From Lachnospiraceae bacterium UBA1759 (GTDB lineage Bacteria; Bacillota; Clostridia; Lachnospirales; Lachnospiraceae), in the NCBI GenBank assembly GCA_002315555.1, contig DCHF01000055.1:196762-260761 (forward strand): 64,000 nucleotides of DNA. Reading direction: 5' to 3'. Below the pieces are notes generated by a model. It ran no database searches and was not told where the DNA came from. It saw only the letters and a list, made by a program, of their open reading frames with translations. Each line of letters begins with the position of its first letter. The stretch's first letter is position 1. Position numbers and translations under genes: made by a program. Positions 26,844-35,206 of the stretch are shown here, in pieces.

Positions 26844-26879
26844 CCCCGCCCGGCATGTAATCTCGCCGGGCGGGGTTTT
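26844..26879 (+). terminator. Terminator of the subtilase gene
   Basis: CCCCGCCCGGC pairs with GCCGGGCGGGG around 10 nt and is followed by TTTT. Confidence 0.92.
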
Positions 26880-26896
26880 CGAGGCAAAAGAAACCT

Positions 26897-27835
26897 ATGA
26901 AAAAAGCGTTGCTTGCTCTTATTATCGGACTATCTGTCATCACTTGTCCGATTCTTTATTTTACGATCGGCCCGGCGCTTGATGAAAATCAGATCGCCAC
27001 GCTGAAGATCCTTTTGATCATCACGGCCTGCAGCGGTCTTTACTGCTTCATCGCCGGAGAACTTACAAATAACAACAGCCAGATGGACAAGCTCTGGAGC
27101 CTGCTTCCGGAGGTCTATGCCTGGGTCATCGCCATCCGGAGCGGTATGAATCCGCGTCTTGTGATCATGGCGATCCTTGCGACCATCTGGGGCGCAAGAC
27201 TTACCTTCAACTTTGCGCGTAAAGGCGCTTACACCTGGAAATTCTGGTCCGGAGTGGAGGATTACCGCTGGGTGGTCCTTCGCGGAAAGAAGGAATTTCA
27301 GCCGCACGTCAAATGGGTGATCTTCAATTTCCTGTTCATTTCCGTTTACCAGAATGTGCTGGTCCTGATGACCACCTTCCCGGCACTTGTCAGTATGAAT
27401 TCAACGAAGGCGCTCGGATGGGGCGATACCATCGCCATCATTTTAATGACTGCCTTCATCACATATGAAACGATCGCGGACGAGCAGCAGTGGCTGTTCC
27501 AGTCCGCAAAGCACAAGCTTCTCGCGTCCGGCCTGAGGCTCGAAGAGCTCCCGGCACCGTACAACAAGGGTTTCAACACCTACGGCCTGTGGAACCACAG
27601 CCGCCATCCCAACTACTTTGCGGAGCAGGGCACCTGGTTTGCGTTCTACATTTTCAGCGTCGCTGCGGGTACCGGCTTCTTCAACTGGAGCATCATCGGC
27701 GCACTGCTGCTGGTGGTCCTGTTCATCGGAAGCTCCGGATTCGGCGAGGAGATCAGCGCTTCCAAATATCCGGAATACAAAGAGTATCAAAAGAAAGTCA
27801 ACCGTTTCTTCTACGGTAAAAAGTACGAATTATGA
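26897..27835 (+). CDS. DUF1295 membrane protein (steroid 5-alpha-reductase-like)
   Basis: A 312-residue protein with seven or more hydrophobic segments and the DUF1295 signature: MDKLWSLLPEVYAW, GARLTFNFARKGAY, ETIADEQQW and the C-terminal SRHPNYFAEQ, then KYPEYKEYQKKV. The C-terminal part is shared with isoprenylcysteine methyltransferases and 5-alpha reductases, which bind NADPH or SAM on the cytoplasmic face. The substrate is unknown, probably a lipid. No strong ribosome site is visible close to the ATG. It overlaps the next gene by 4 nt. Confidence 0.85.
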   Translation: MKKALLALIIGLSVITCPILYFTIGPALDENQIATLKILLIITACSGLYCFIAGELTNNNSQMDKLWSLLPEVYAWVIAIRSGMNPRLVIMAILATIWGARLTFNFARKGAYTWKFWSGVEDYRWVVLRGKKEFQPHVKWVIFNFLFISVYQNVLVLMTTFPALVSMNSTKALGWGDTIAIILMTAFITYETIADEQQWLFQSAKHKLLASGLRLEELPAPYNKGFNTYGLWNHSRHPNYFAEQGTWFAFYIFSVAAGTGFFNWSIIGALLLVVLFIGSSGFGEEISASKYPEYKEYQKKVNRFFYGKKYEL

Positions 27836-28362
27836 GCATTTTAAAGACCATCGGCATCCAGGCCATCGGCTTTCTTGGGACGATCCTGTTTTTTGTATCG
27901 TTCCAATGCCGTACTAATAAAAACCTGTACCGTGTGCAGTTTTTGTCCTATTTGTTTTATACCGTGCATCTGATCCTTCTGGGCGCATTTACGGGCGGGG
28001 CGAGCTATATCATCAATACGTTCCGGTCCTTCTGTCTGGGCGGAAAGTGGAAGTTCGGCAAGACGCGGACGATGTGTGTCATCATCTGTCTTTTGCAGGT
28101 GGCTGCGCTGATCCTGACCTGGTCCGGCTGGATCTCCATCCTGCCGGTGGCAGCGAATATCGCGGCGACTATCGGCGGATATACGCATAACCCGAAAAAA
28201 ATAAGAATTGCGGGAATGTTTATTAACTCTCCGCTCTGGATCGTGTATAATGTGATCGTAGGTTCCTGGGCCGGTGTGCTCGATGAAGTGGTAAGTGAAG
28301 GCTCCATGATCATTTCCGTCATTCGTTACGGATGGAAAAATCTGGACCATAAGGAGGAATAA
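27832..28362 (+). CDS. YgjV-family inner membrane protein
   Basis: A 176-residue protein with about five membrane segments and the YgjV pattern: QAIGFLGTILFFVSFQCRTNK at the start (broken motif: GFLGTILFFVSFQ), then RSFCL and INSPLWIVYN. Function is unknown. It starts in the stop codon of the DUF1295 gene (ATGA), and the GH3 gene follows one base later, so all three genes form an operon. Confidence 0.82.
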   Translation: MSILKTIGIQAIGFLGTILFFVSFQCRTNKNLYRVQFLSYLFYTVHLILLGAFTGGASYIINTFRSFCLGGKWKFGKTRTMCVIICLLQVAALILTWSGWISILPVAANIAATIGGYTHNPKKIRIAGMFINSPLWIVYNVIVGSWAGVLDEVVSEGSMIISVIRYGWKNLDHKEE

Positions 28363-28363
28363 C

Positions 28364-30865
28364 ATGAAAAGAAAGGTAAGAAACTACAGCGGACTTATGA
28401 GCGGTGAAGTGACGCAGCGCGAGATCGATCATCGCAAGCTGGCGCGGAAGGTTGCGGCAGAGAGCATCGTTCTCATGAAGAACGACGGCGCGCTTCCCAT
28501 CGCTGCAGGCAGGACCGTAGCACTTTACGGAAACGGTGCTGCGCACATTATTAAGGGCGGTACGGGCTCAGGCGATGTAAATGAACGAGAAGTCGTCAGC
28601 GTGCTCACGGGCCTTTTAAACGCCGGTTTCAGCGTTGTAAACGCGGATGCGGTGGCTTCTGCGGAAAAAGCGTATGATGACGCACGCATCGAGTACCGCG
28701 ACCGGATCCTGGCGATCCTCGACTCGCTCGATGCCGGCAGTGACATGAACATTTTCCAGACCTATGCATCCAATCCCTTCGTTCCGCCGGCGGGTGTTCC
28801 GATCGACGGCTCCGCAAAGGAGGCCGATGCCGCACTTTACATCGTCAGCCGTGTAGCCGGCGAGGGCATGGACCGTTTTGCCGCCCCCGGCGACTATTAT
28901 CTGACCGATGCGGAGAAAGAAGAACTGAAAGCGCTGGCAGCCCTGAATGAGAACGTGATCGTGCTGATCAACACCGGCGGCCAGATCGACTTAAAGGATA
29001 TCCTGCCGTACGCCAAGGCGATCCTGTTCATTTCTCAGGGCGGCATGGAGATCGGAAACGCCGTTGCGGACATCCTTTCCGGCGCGGTATGCCCGAGCGG
29101 CCGTCTGACCGATACCTGGGCCGTGAACTACGAGGATTTCCCGAGCTCCGCGAACTTCAGCCACAACAACGGCGATGTTTCCAAGGAACTTTATGAGGAC
29201 GGCATCTATGTGGGTTACCGTTACTTTGACAGCTTTGGCGTGACGCCGGAATACCCCTTCGGCTACGGCCTTTCCTACACGAGCTTCACCATGAAGACCG
29301 CCGGCCTGACCGTAAATGAGAGCGGCGCAGAACTGAAGGTCGATGTGACCAACACCGGCGCTGTTTCCGGCCGTGAAGTCGTCCAGGTCTATGCCGCACT
29401 TCCCGCGACCGGCCTCAAGAAGGAACTCAAGCGCCTGGTCGGATTCGCGAAGACCGGTGTGATCGCTCCTTGTGAGACGGAAACGGTCACGGTCGTCATC
29501 GCGGGCAAGGACCTTGCGTCCTTCAATGAATCCGCCGCCGCATGGGTACTGGAAGCCGGTGAGTATGCGCTTCTTACCGGTAAAAATGCCGCAGAGGTTT
29601 CTGTTGCAGCTGTCCTGAAGGTGGAAGAAGACATCGTCGGCGAAACGCTGCCGCACGTTCTGCCGCTTCCGATGGTGCTGACGGAGATCGTCCGTCCGGA
29701 TGAGAAGGCGGAAGCCTTTGCCGCGGCTCTGAAGAAGGAAGCTGAAGAGAAGGGCATCGCCGCTACCGTATTTGCACCGGTCATCGATGAAGTCCCGCTT
29801 GCCCAGAATGACGCGGATTATCAGGCCCGCCTGAAAGAGGCACGTGCCCTTGCGGAGCAGCTGACCGATGAGGAAATCACCGCTATGCTGATGGGTGAGA
29901 TCACCAAGGGCCAGGACAATATTCATGATAACGAGCTTGTCACGACCGGTATCTATGTTCCGGGCGCTGCCGGTGAGACCAGCGGCTGTCTGGAAGAAAA
30001 GTACGGTGTTCCCGGCCTTTCCATGGCCGATGGTCCCGCCGGTCTCCGCATCCTCCGCAAGTACGATGTGGACCGTGCGACCGGACTGATCTACGGCCGC
30101 GGCCTTATGGCGGCACTTGAAGGCGGTCTGTTCGCAACGGAGCTCACCCACGAGAATGCCGATACCTATTACATGTACGCCACCGCGATCCCGGTCGGCA
30201 CGGCACTTGCCCAGACCTGGGACGTGAAGCTCCTCGAGGAGACCGGCGCCATGGTCGGCCGCGAGATGGCTCTCTTCGGCATCAACTGGTGGCTCGCACC
30301 GGGCATGAACATTCATCGCAATCCGCTGTGCGGCCGTAACTTTGAGTATTATTCCGAGGACCCGATGATCGCCGGTGAGGCAGCAGCTGCCATCACAAGA
30401 GGCGTTCAGAGCGTCTTTGGATGCGGAACCACCATCAAGCACTATGCCGCAAACAATCAGGAAGACAACCGCATGGGCGTGGACAGCATCATTTCCGAGC
30501 GCGCGCTCCGCGAGATCTACCTGCGCGGCTTCGAGCGTGCGATCCGCACCTCCCAGCCGATGTGCATCATGACCTCGTACAATCTGGTCAACGGCGTGCA
30601 TTCCGCGAACAGCTACGATCTCTGCACTGAGCTTGCACGTAACGAATGGGGCTTCGAGGGCATTATCATGACCGACTGGACCACGACGACCGGTGGCGGA
30701 AGCACACCGCACGGCTGTGCCGTTGCCGGTAATGATCTGATCATGCCGGGTCATCCGATCGATGTCGAGGACATTATGAAGTCTCTCGCAAACGGCGACC
30801 TGCCGCGTGAGAAGGCCATCGACTGCGTGGCACGACTTCTTCAGGTGATCATGGGAACCTATTGA
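28364..30865 (+). CDS. GH3 beta-glucosidase with swapped domain order
   Basis: An 833-residue cytoplasmic enzyme (no signal peptide). Unusually for GH3, the alpha/beta sandwich usually found C-terminal comes first (VAAESIVLMKNDGALPI at 31-47), followed by a fibronectin-III-like domain (about 315-410; PFGYGLSYTSF just before it) and then the TIM-barrel catalytic domain (about 520-833). The catalytic nucleophile is Asp771 in IIMTDW; KHYAANNQE and NFEYYSEDP are also present. The same permuted order is known from Butyrivibrio and Ruminococcus albus beta-glucosidases. It hydrolyses beta-linked oligosaccharides brought into the cell. A terminator follows. Confidence 0.92.
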   Translation: MKRKVRNYSGLMSGEVTQREIDHRKLARKVAAESIVLMKNDGALPIAAGRTVALYGNGAAHIIKGGTGSGDVNEREVVSVLTGLLNAGFSVVNADAVASAEKAYDDARIEYRDRILAILDSLDAGSDMNIFQTYASNPFVPPAGVPIDGSAKEADAALYIVSRVAGEGMDRFAAPGDYYLTDAEKEELKALAALNENVIVLINTGGQIDLKDILPYAKAILFISQGGMEIGNAVADILSGAVCPSGRLTDTWAVNYEDFPSSANFSHNNGDVSKELYEDGIYVGYRYFDSFGVTPEYPFGYGLSYTSFTMKTAGLTVNESGAELKVDVTNTGAVSGREVVQVYAALPATGLKKELKRLVGFAKTGVIAPCETETVTVVIAGKDLASFNESAAAWVLEAGEYALLTGKNAAEVSVAAVLKVEEDIVGETLPHVLPLPMVLTEIVRPDEKAEAFAAALKKEAEEKGIAATVFAPVIDEVPLAQNDADYQARLKEARALAEQLTDEEITAMLMGEITKGQDNIHDNELVTTGIYVPGAAGETSGCLEEKYGVPGLSMADGPAGLRILRKYDVDRATGLIYGRGLMAALEGGLFATELTHENADTYYMYATAIPVGTALAQTWDVKLLEETGAMVGREMALFGINWWLAPGMNIHRNPLCGRNFEYYSEDPMIAGEAAAAITRGVQSVFGCGTTIKHYAANNQEDNRMGVDSIISERALREIYLRGFERAIRTSQPMCIMTSYNLVNGVHSANSYDLCTELARNEWGFEGIIMTDWTTTTGGGSTPHGCAVAGNDLIMPGHPIDVEDIMKSLANGDLPREKAIDCVARLLQVIMGTY

Positions 30866-30875
30866 TCCCGAAAAT

Positions 30876-30915
30876 AAAAGAGCTGTGGAGCCTATCGGCT
30901 TCACAGCTCTTTTTT
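30876..30915. terminator. Bidirectional terminator between the GH3 and sensor-kinase genes
   Basis: AAAAGAGCTGTG pairs with CACAGCTCTTTT around 14 nt, with T-runs on both strands. Confidence 0.88.
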
Positions 30916-30923
30916 GTTTTCAC

Positions 30924-32048
30924 TCACTCGTTTTCATTCTCTTTCAGCTTAAGCTCGATCACCGTTCCGTTTTCCGAGCTTTCCGTCACTCGCACGGACC
31001 CTTCATGCACCGCCGCGATGTCACTGACAAGCGCCAGCCCCAGACCGGCACCGCCCATCTTGCGGGAGCGTGCCTTATCGACCCGGTAGAACGGCTCAAA
31101 GATCCGCTCGCGGTCTTCCTTTGGAATACCGCTTCCTGTATCGCGCACGGTCACCGTTCCATCCTGTACCTGTACGGAAACGGTTCCGTCCGGACGGTTG
31201 TATTTGATGGCGTTCTCGATCAGATTGTAGACAGCACGGTAGATCAGGCCGTCGTTGCCGCGGATGGTGCACTCTGTTCCGCTGAGGGTAAAGGTGATCC
31301 GGTCCTTCTCTGCCAACGGCTCCAGATCGCAGAGGATCTCTTCCGTCAGGGCATACAGTTGGATCTCGTCCTCGAGCGAAACCGTGTGAAGCGAAAGAAG
31401 CTCGAGCAGCGAGTTGACCAGGTTGGACAGACGGTCCGTCTGGGTCAGCGTCTGGTCGATGATCGCATCGTAATCCTCAGCGGTTTTATTCGGCCGCTTC
31501 CTAAAGACCTCGAGATTGGTCTGAAGAACGGCAAGCGGGGTGCGGAGCTCGTGAGCGGCATTCGCAGAGAACTGCTTCTGTGAGCGGAACGCACCGTCCA
31601 GCCGGTGCAGCATGCGGTTAAAGGAACGCGTCAGCGCGGAGATCTCATCATCGGAATGCGGGACCGGAAGATCCTGTGAAAGATCGGCCTCCGAGATGTT
31701 TCCGATCTCCGTGGTCAGCTCCCGCAGCGGTTTCAGCACCATGCCGGACACGAACCAGGTAAGTACGCTCCCCAGAAGAATGACGCCGATCGTAATGAAA
31801 ATGCACTGGATACGGAAGGTCTGCTTGGTTTTTGCGATGCTCGACCTCAGGCCGGGGATCAGGTCGCCGATGCCCAGATTGATGGCCTCATCGGAATCGG
31901 TGAGCTCAATGGAAATCACGTTTTCCTCGATCTGATCCATTTTCATCAGTGCGGAATTACTGATGAAGATAAACACGAGCGAGCAGGAGATTGCAAGAAG
32001 TACGGCGCTGAGGACCGTCAGGCGCCACTGCAGAGACAGTCTGTTCAT
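30924..32048 (-). CDS. Sensor histidine kinase
   Basis: A 374-residue membrane kinase. Two membrane segments (about 10-31 and 82-103) flank a 50-residue extracytoplasmic loop, followed by HAMP (about 105-157), the H-box with His166 (AANAAHELRTP form: SANAAHELRTPLAV) and an ATPase domain with NLIENAIKYN, RDTGSGIP and GGAGLGLAL. It phosphorylates the response regulator encoded just upstream, whose stop overlaps its start (ATGA). GGGAGG precedes the ATG at 32048. The small sensor loop suggests an envelope signal. Confidence 0.93.
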   Translation of the reverse strand: MNRLSLQWRLTVLSAVLLAISCSLVFIFISNSALMKMDQIEENVISIELTDSDEAINLGIGDLIPGLRSSIAKTKQTFRIQCIFITIGVILLGSVLTWFVSGMVLKPLRELTTEIGNISEADLSQDLPVPHSDDEISALTRSFNRMLHRLDGAFRSQKQFSANAAHELRTPLAVLQTNLEVFRKRPNKTAEDYDAIIDQTLTQTDRLSNLVNSLLELLSLHTVSLEDEIQLYALTEEILCDLEPLAEKDRITFTLSGTECTIRGNDGLIYRAVYNLIENAIKYNRPDGTVSVQVQDGTVTVRDTGSGIPKEDRERIFEPFYRVDKARSRKMGGAGLGLALVSDIAAVHEGSVRVTESSENGTVIELKLKENENE

Positions 32049-32719
32049 TTTTCGCCTCCCAGAATATAACCGTAGCCGATCTTGTTGCGGACCGGATCTT
32101 CGCCGAGCGCGGCTTTCAGTTTCTTTCGGAGCGATGAAATATGGACGCGGATGGAGTTGCTGAACGTATCGGCGTTCTGGTCCCACACATGCTCGATCAG
32201 AGTTTCCTGACTGACATAGGCGCCGGGATTCAACAGAAGATATTCCAGAATTCCGGCTTCCTTCCGGGTGAGATGGATCTCTTCTCCGTTTGCAAAGGTC
32301 TTTCGCGAGCGGCAGTCAAAGGTAAGCCCGCACGCGGAAAGCGTCACGTTTTCCTGTACGAAACGGCGACGGGTCAGGCTGCGGATCCGTGCCTCCAGCT
32401 CCTCAAAATGGAAGGGCTTGGTCAGGTAGTCGTTTGCGCCTTCGTCGAGTCCGGCGATCTTATCGGACAGGCCGATCCGTGCGGAAAGGATCAGCACGGG
32501 TGTCAGGGCATTCTGTTTCCGGAACTCGTGCAGGATCTCCATGCCGTCCGTGCCGGGCAGGTTCAGGTCCAGCAGGATCAGATCGTAGGACTCAGACAGG
32601 CAGAGCTCAAGCGCCGTGTTGCCGTCTTCGCAGGCATCGACCTCGTAGCCGTCCATCCGCAGGCCCTCCTGAATGGACAGGCAGAGCTCCTTTTCATCTT
32701 CAACAACCAAAATACGCAT
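32045..32719 (-). CDS. OmpR-family response regulator
   Basis: A 224-residue regulator with a receiver domain (ILVVEDEKE at the start, phospho-acceptor Asp51 in ILLDLNLPGTDG, Lys in LTKPFHFEEL) and a winged-helix DNA-binding domain (LTRKEAGILEYLLLN, then SIRVHISSLRKKL). It partners the histidine kinase downstream. The start is MRILVVEDEK at 32719. The divergent promoters beside it each carry a TTAACA-N5-TTTACA element, the tandem layout used by this regulator class, so it probably controls itself and the divergent operon. Confidence 0.94.
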   Translation of the reverse strand: MRILVVEDEKELCLSIQEGLRMDGYEVDACEDGNTALELCLSESYDLILLDLNLPGTDGMEILHEFRKQNALTPVLILSARIGLSDKIAGLDEGANDYLTKPFHFEELEARIRSLTRRRFVQENVTLSACGLTFDCRSRKTFANGEEIHLTRKEAGILEYLLLNPGAYVSQETLIEHVWDQNADTFSNSIRVHISSLRKKLKAALGEDPVRNKIGYGYILGGEK

Positions 32720-32778
32720 GCATATTCTCCCTAAGCGCAGCGTCCGCTTGCAGCGGTCTGCGTTCATTTGATAGGGAA

Positions 32779-32811
32779 AGTATAGCATATCTCCTGTAAA
32801 GTTTCTGTTAA
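32779..32811 (-). promoter_or_regulatory. Promoter of the two-component operon with tandem regulator boxes
   Basis: On the minus strand: TTAACA (32811-32806), 5 nt, TTTACA (32800-32795), 10 nt, TATACT (32784-32779). No -35 box lies at the normal distance, so the tandem hexamers (11-bp period) probably position an activating regulator. Confidence 0.72.
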
Positions 32812-32833
32812 ATTCCCGGAGTTTTCGCATTTC

Positions 32834-32866
32834 TTAACACGAATTTTACATCGCACCTGTTATAAT
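32834..32866 (+). promoter_or_regulatory. Promoter of the lipoprotein/ABC/protease operon with identical tandem boxes
   Basis: TTAACA (32834-32839), 5 nt, TTTACA (32845-32850), 10 nt, TATAAT (32861-32866). Spacing and sequence match the divergent promoter exactly apart from one base in the -10 box. Confidence 0.75.
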
Positions 32867-32900
32867 GCGGTTATCATTAACTGAAAGGTGGATATCTACC

Positions 32901-33434
32901 ATGAAAAAAACGGTACTTGCAATTCTTGCACTGATCGGTGCCTGCAGTCTTTGCGCGTGTTCGCTCTTCTCAAACGGAGCGGCGGAGAATGGAAATGAAG
33001 AAGCGAAGAGCGGGGACATCGTCCTCTGCGATACCTTCACTCACCACGATCCCACGGACGTGGAATTCACCACGCGGTATGCGTGCACCAGCGGCGAGAG
33101 CCAGGACGTCAAGGACGCGTATAAGCAGAATTACGGCATTGATGCGCTTTCCGAGTACTGGATCCTTTATGCCAGCGCGGACGATGTCGCTGTTGCCGAA
33201 TATGATTATTATGTCTTTGCCACTGCGGAAGACGCACAGAAGTTTGCGGATGTGATGAAGGAATACGGCTCTGAGGTCACCCTGGACGGACAGGTCGCCT
33301 ATGTTTACATGGATGAGGCCATGACCAAAGACTTTATCGCCATGCAGATGCAGTACTGCGGACTGAAATCCGATAAGGCTTCCGACTACGCACAGTTCTG
33401 GAAAGAGGGACTGGGCTACATGGACATTGACTGA
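32901..33434 (+). CDS. Hypothetical lipoprotein of the regulated operon
   Basis: A 177-residue lipoprotein with a signal peptide and lipobox LCAC (a second Cys, in IGAC, lies just before). The mature protein is acidic and rich in aromatic residues, with a central YDYYVFATAEDAQKFAD segment; no family was recognised. It is the first gene of a seven-gene operon under the two-component promoter, directly upstream of two ABC exporter subunits, so it may be a sensor or accessory factor for that transporter. ATG at 32901 is preceded by AAAGGTGG. Confidence 0.8.
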   Translation: MKKTVLAILALIGACSLCACSLFSNGAAENGNEEAKSGDIVLCDTFTHHDPTDVEFTTRYACTSGESQDVKDAYKQNYGIDALSEYWILYASADDVAVAEYDYYVFATAEDAQKFADVMKEYGSEVTLDGQVAYVYMDEAMTKDFIAMQMQYCGLKSDKASDYAQFWKEGLGYMDID

Positions 33435-33439
33435 TCGAA

Positions 33440-35206
33440 ATGAAAAAGAATACCGAAAAGAACAAACAACTGAATATCCGGCTGCTTATGAAGATCGTCC
33501 GCGCGTCGCATCTTCCGTGGTTCTGGATCGCCGTCACTTTTACAGTCAATATGGTCTACAACCGCCTGCTTCTCACGCTCCCGGTATCCACGGGACGGCT
33601 TCTTGCCGGCGACCTCTCGAACGAGGCGCTTTATGAGACGCTGGCTTACTACGGCCTGTACGCGCTTGTCGTTGTGGTCCAGGCGGCACTTGTTGCCTAT
33701 ACCGATGCCGTCAGCATCCGTAATTCGCGCTACGGCCTGTTCGGGAAGATGCTAAAGATCCGCGAGGACTATTATGACCGCGTGGAAAGCAGCGATATGA
33801 TCAGTGCGCTGACCGTCGATCTTTATTTCGCGCTTCCGCGTTTCATCAACATGATCGTGGCGGTCATTCCGGACATTTACTACCTGGTGCGCGCGTCTGT
33901 CACGGTCACAAGCTATGATGTCAGCCTGCTCCTTACAATGCTTGCGTTCCTTCCCCTGAAGTACCTTTATCTTCTGGTGATCGGCCGGAAACTGTTCTCT
34001 GCCCAGTCCGATGTCATGCAGCGGATCGGCCTTCTGACCGGAACCCTGGGCGAGCGGATCGGCAACGTGCAGCTCGTGAAGGCGTTCAACCGCGAGGCGG
34101 AGGAACTGGAAGCCGGAAAACAGGACAACCGGGCGTTATACAAAGCCAACGTGCGCCTTGCGGCCATCGGCGGTATTTCAAACGCGTTAGACAGCACCAT
34201 TGACGTCCTGCAGCAGTTTGCCTGTATGGTCGTTGCCGTCCTTCTGATGCGGCAGGGCCGGATCACGATGGCGGAATGGGTCACGTTCTTCCTGTTCTTT
34301 ACCAATATTTCTTCCAAGATCACTGCACTCGTGAGTGACTGGATGAGTGCCAAGGTCGTGACCGGTTCGCTGGAACGTACCGGCGCGCTTTATGAAGCTC
34401 CGGAAGAGGACCCGAATAGGGAGGGCATTCGTGCGGAAGATGCAGACGATCTCAGCATCTGCTTTGATAATGTGCGTTTCAGTTATGCAGCCTCCGCGGA
34501 GGAAACGGACAAGCCGGCGCTCGACGACGTCAGCTTTTCGATTCCGGAAGGGTCCAAAACGGCTATCGTCGGCTTCTGCGGAAGCGGAAAGAGCACGGCG
34601 CTGTCCCTCATCGAACGGTTCTACACACCGGCTTCCGGCCGGGTGCTTTTAAGCGGGCGGGAGGTCTCCTCGTATCAACTGGAAAACTACCGCGACCTGA
34701 TCGCATACGTCCCGCAGAATAATCAGGTGTTCAGCTCCACGCTTCGTGAAGCGCTGCTGTACGGAAACCGGGAGGCGATTCAGGATGAGGTGCTCTTAAG
34801 CACTGCGGAAAAGACCGGCTTCAAGTCGTACATCGACCTTCAGGAAAACGGTCTGGATACCTATGTAATGAGTCCCGCGGACAGCATGAGCGGCGGTCAG
34901 CTCCAGAAGCTGATCATTACGCGGGAGATCCTGAAGAAGAGCCGGATCGTCCTGTTTGACGAGCCGACCAGTGCACTGGATAAAACGGCCACACGGGAGG
35001 TCAAGGACATGCTGATGCATTCCTTTGCGGACAAGACCGTCGTGGTAGTCACGCATGATCTGGACCTGATCGATGAAATGGACCGGATCGTTCTTCTGGC
35101 AGACGGACACGTGGTAGCGACCGGCACTTATGACGAGCTGCTTTTGGATTGTCCGGAATTCCGGGATCTGGCCATGAGCCGTAAAACGGAGGAGGTGTGC
35201 GCATGA
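33440..35206 (+). CDS. ABC exporter half-transporter 1 (membrane plus ATPase)
   Basis: A 588-residue protein with about six membrane segments (1-310) and an ATPase domain (about 340-588): Walker A GFCGSGKST, Q-loop VPQNNQVFSS, signature MSGGQLQKL, Walker [14 protein letters not shown] and switch His VVVTHDLD. The signature begins MSGGQ rather than LSGGQ. It probably pairs with the next gene product as a heterodimer. The start lies 5 nt after the lipoprotein stop without a strong ribosome site, so translation is coupled. The exported substrate is unknown. Confidence 0.9.
   Translation: MKKNTEKNKQLNIRLLMKIVRASHLPWFWIAVTFTVNMVYNRLLLTLPVSTGRLLAGDLSNEALYETLAYYGLYALVVVVQAALVAYTDAVSIRNSRYGLFGKMLKIREDYYDRVESSDMISALTVDLYFALPRFINMIVAVIPDIYYLVRASVTVTSYDVSLLLTMLAFLPLKYLYLLVIGRKLFSAQSDVMQRIGLLTGTLGERIGNVQLVKAFNREAEELEAGKQDNRALYKANVRLAAIGGISNALDSTIDVLQQFACMVVAVLLMRQGRITMAEWVTFFLFFTNISSKITALVSDWMSAKVVTGSLERTGALYEAPEEDPNREGIRAEDADDLSICFDNVRFSYAASAEETDKPALDDVSFSIPEGSKTAIVGFCGSGKSTALSLIERFYTPASGRVLLSGREVSSYQLENYRDLIAYVPQNNQVFSSTLREALLYGNREAIQDEVLLSTAEKTGFKSYIDLQENGLDTYVMSPADSMSGGQLQKLIITREILKKSRIVLFDEPTSALDKTATREVKDMLMHSFADKTVVVVTHDLDLIDEMDRIVLLADGHVVATGTYDELLLDCPEFRDLAMSRKTEEVCA

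Noticed and set aside
28991..30904. A 637-codon open frame on the minus strand opposite the first GH3 gene
   Set aside because: It has no ribosome site or recognisable domain, and lies antisense to a gene with clear catalytic motifs. Long antisense frames here are a by-product of codon use; the same holds for 599-1975, 46123-47592 and 53339-54412.
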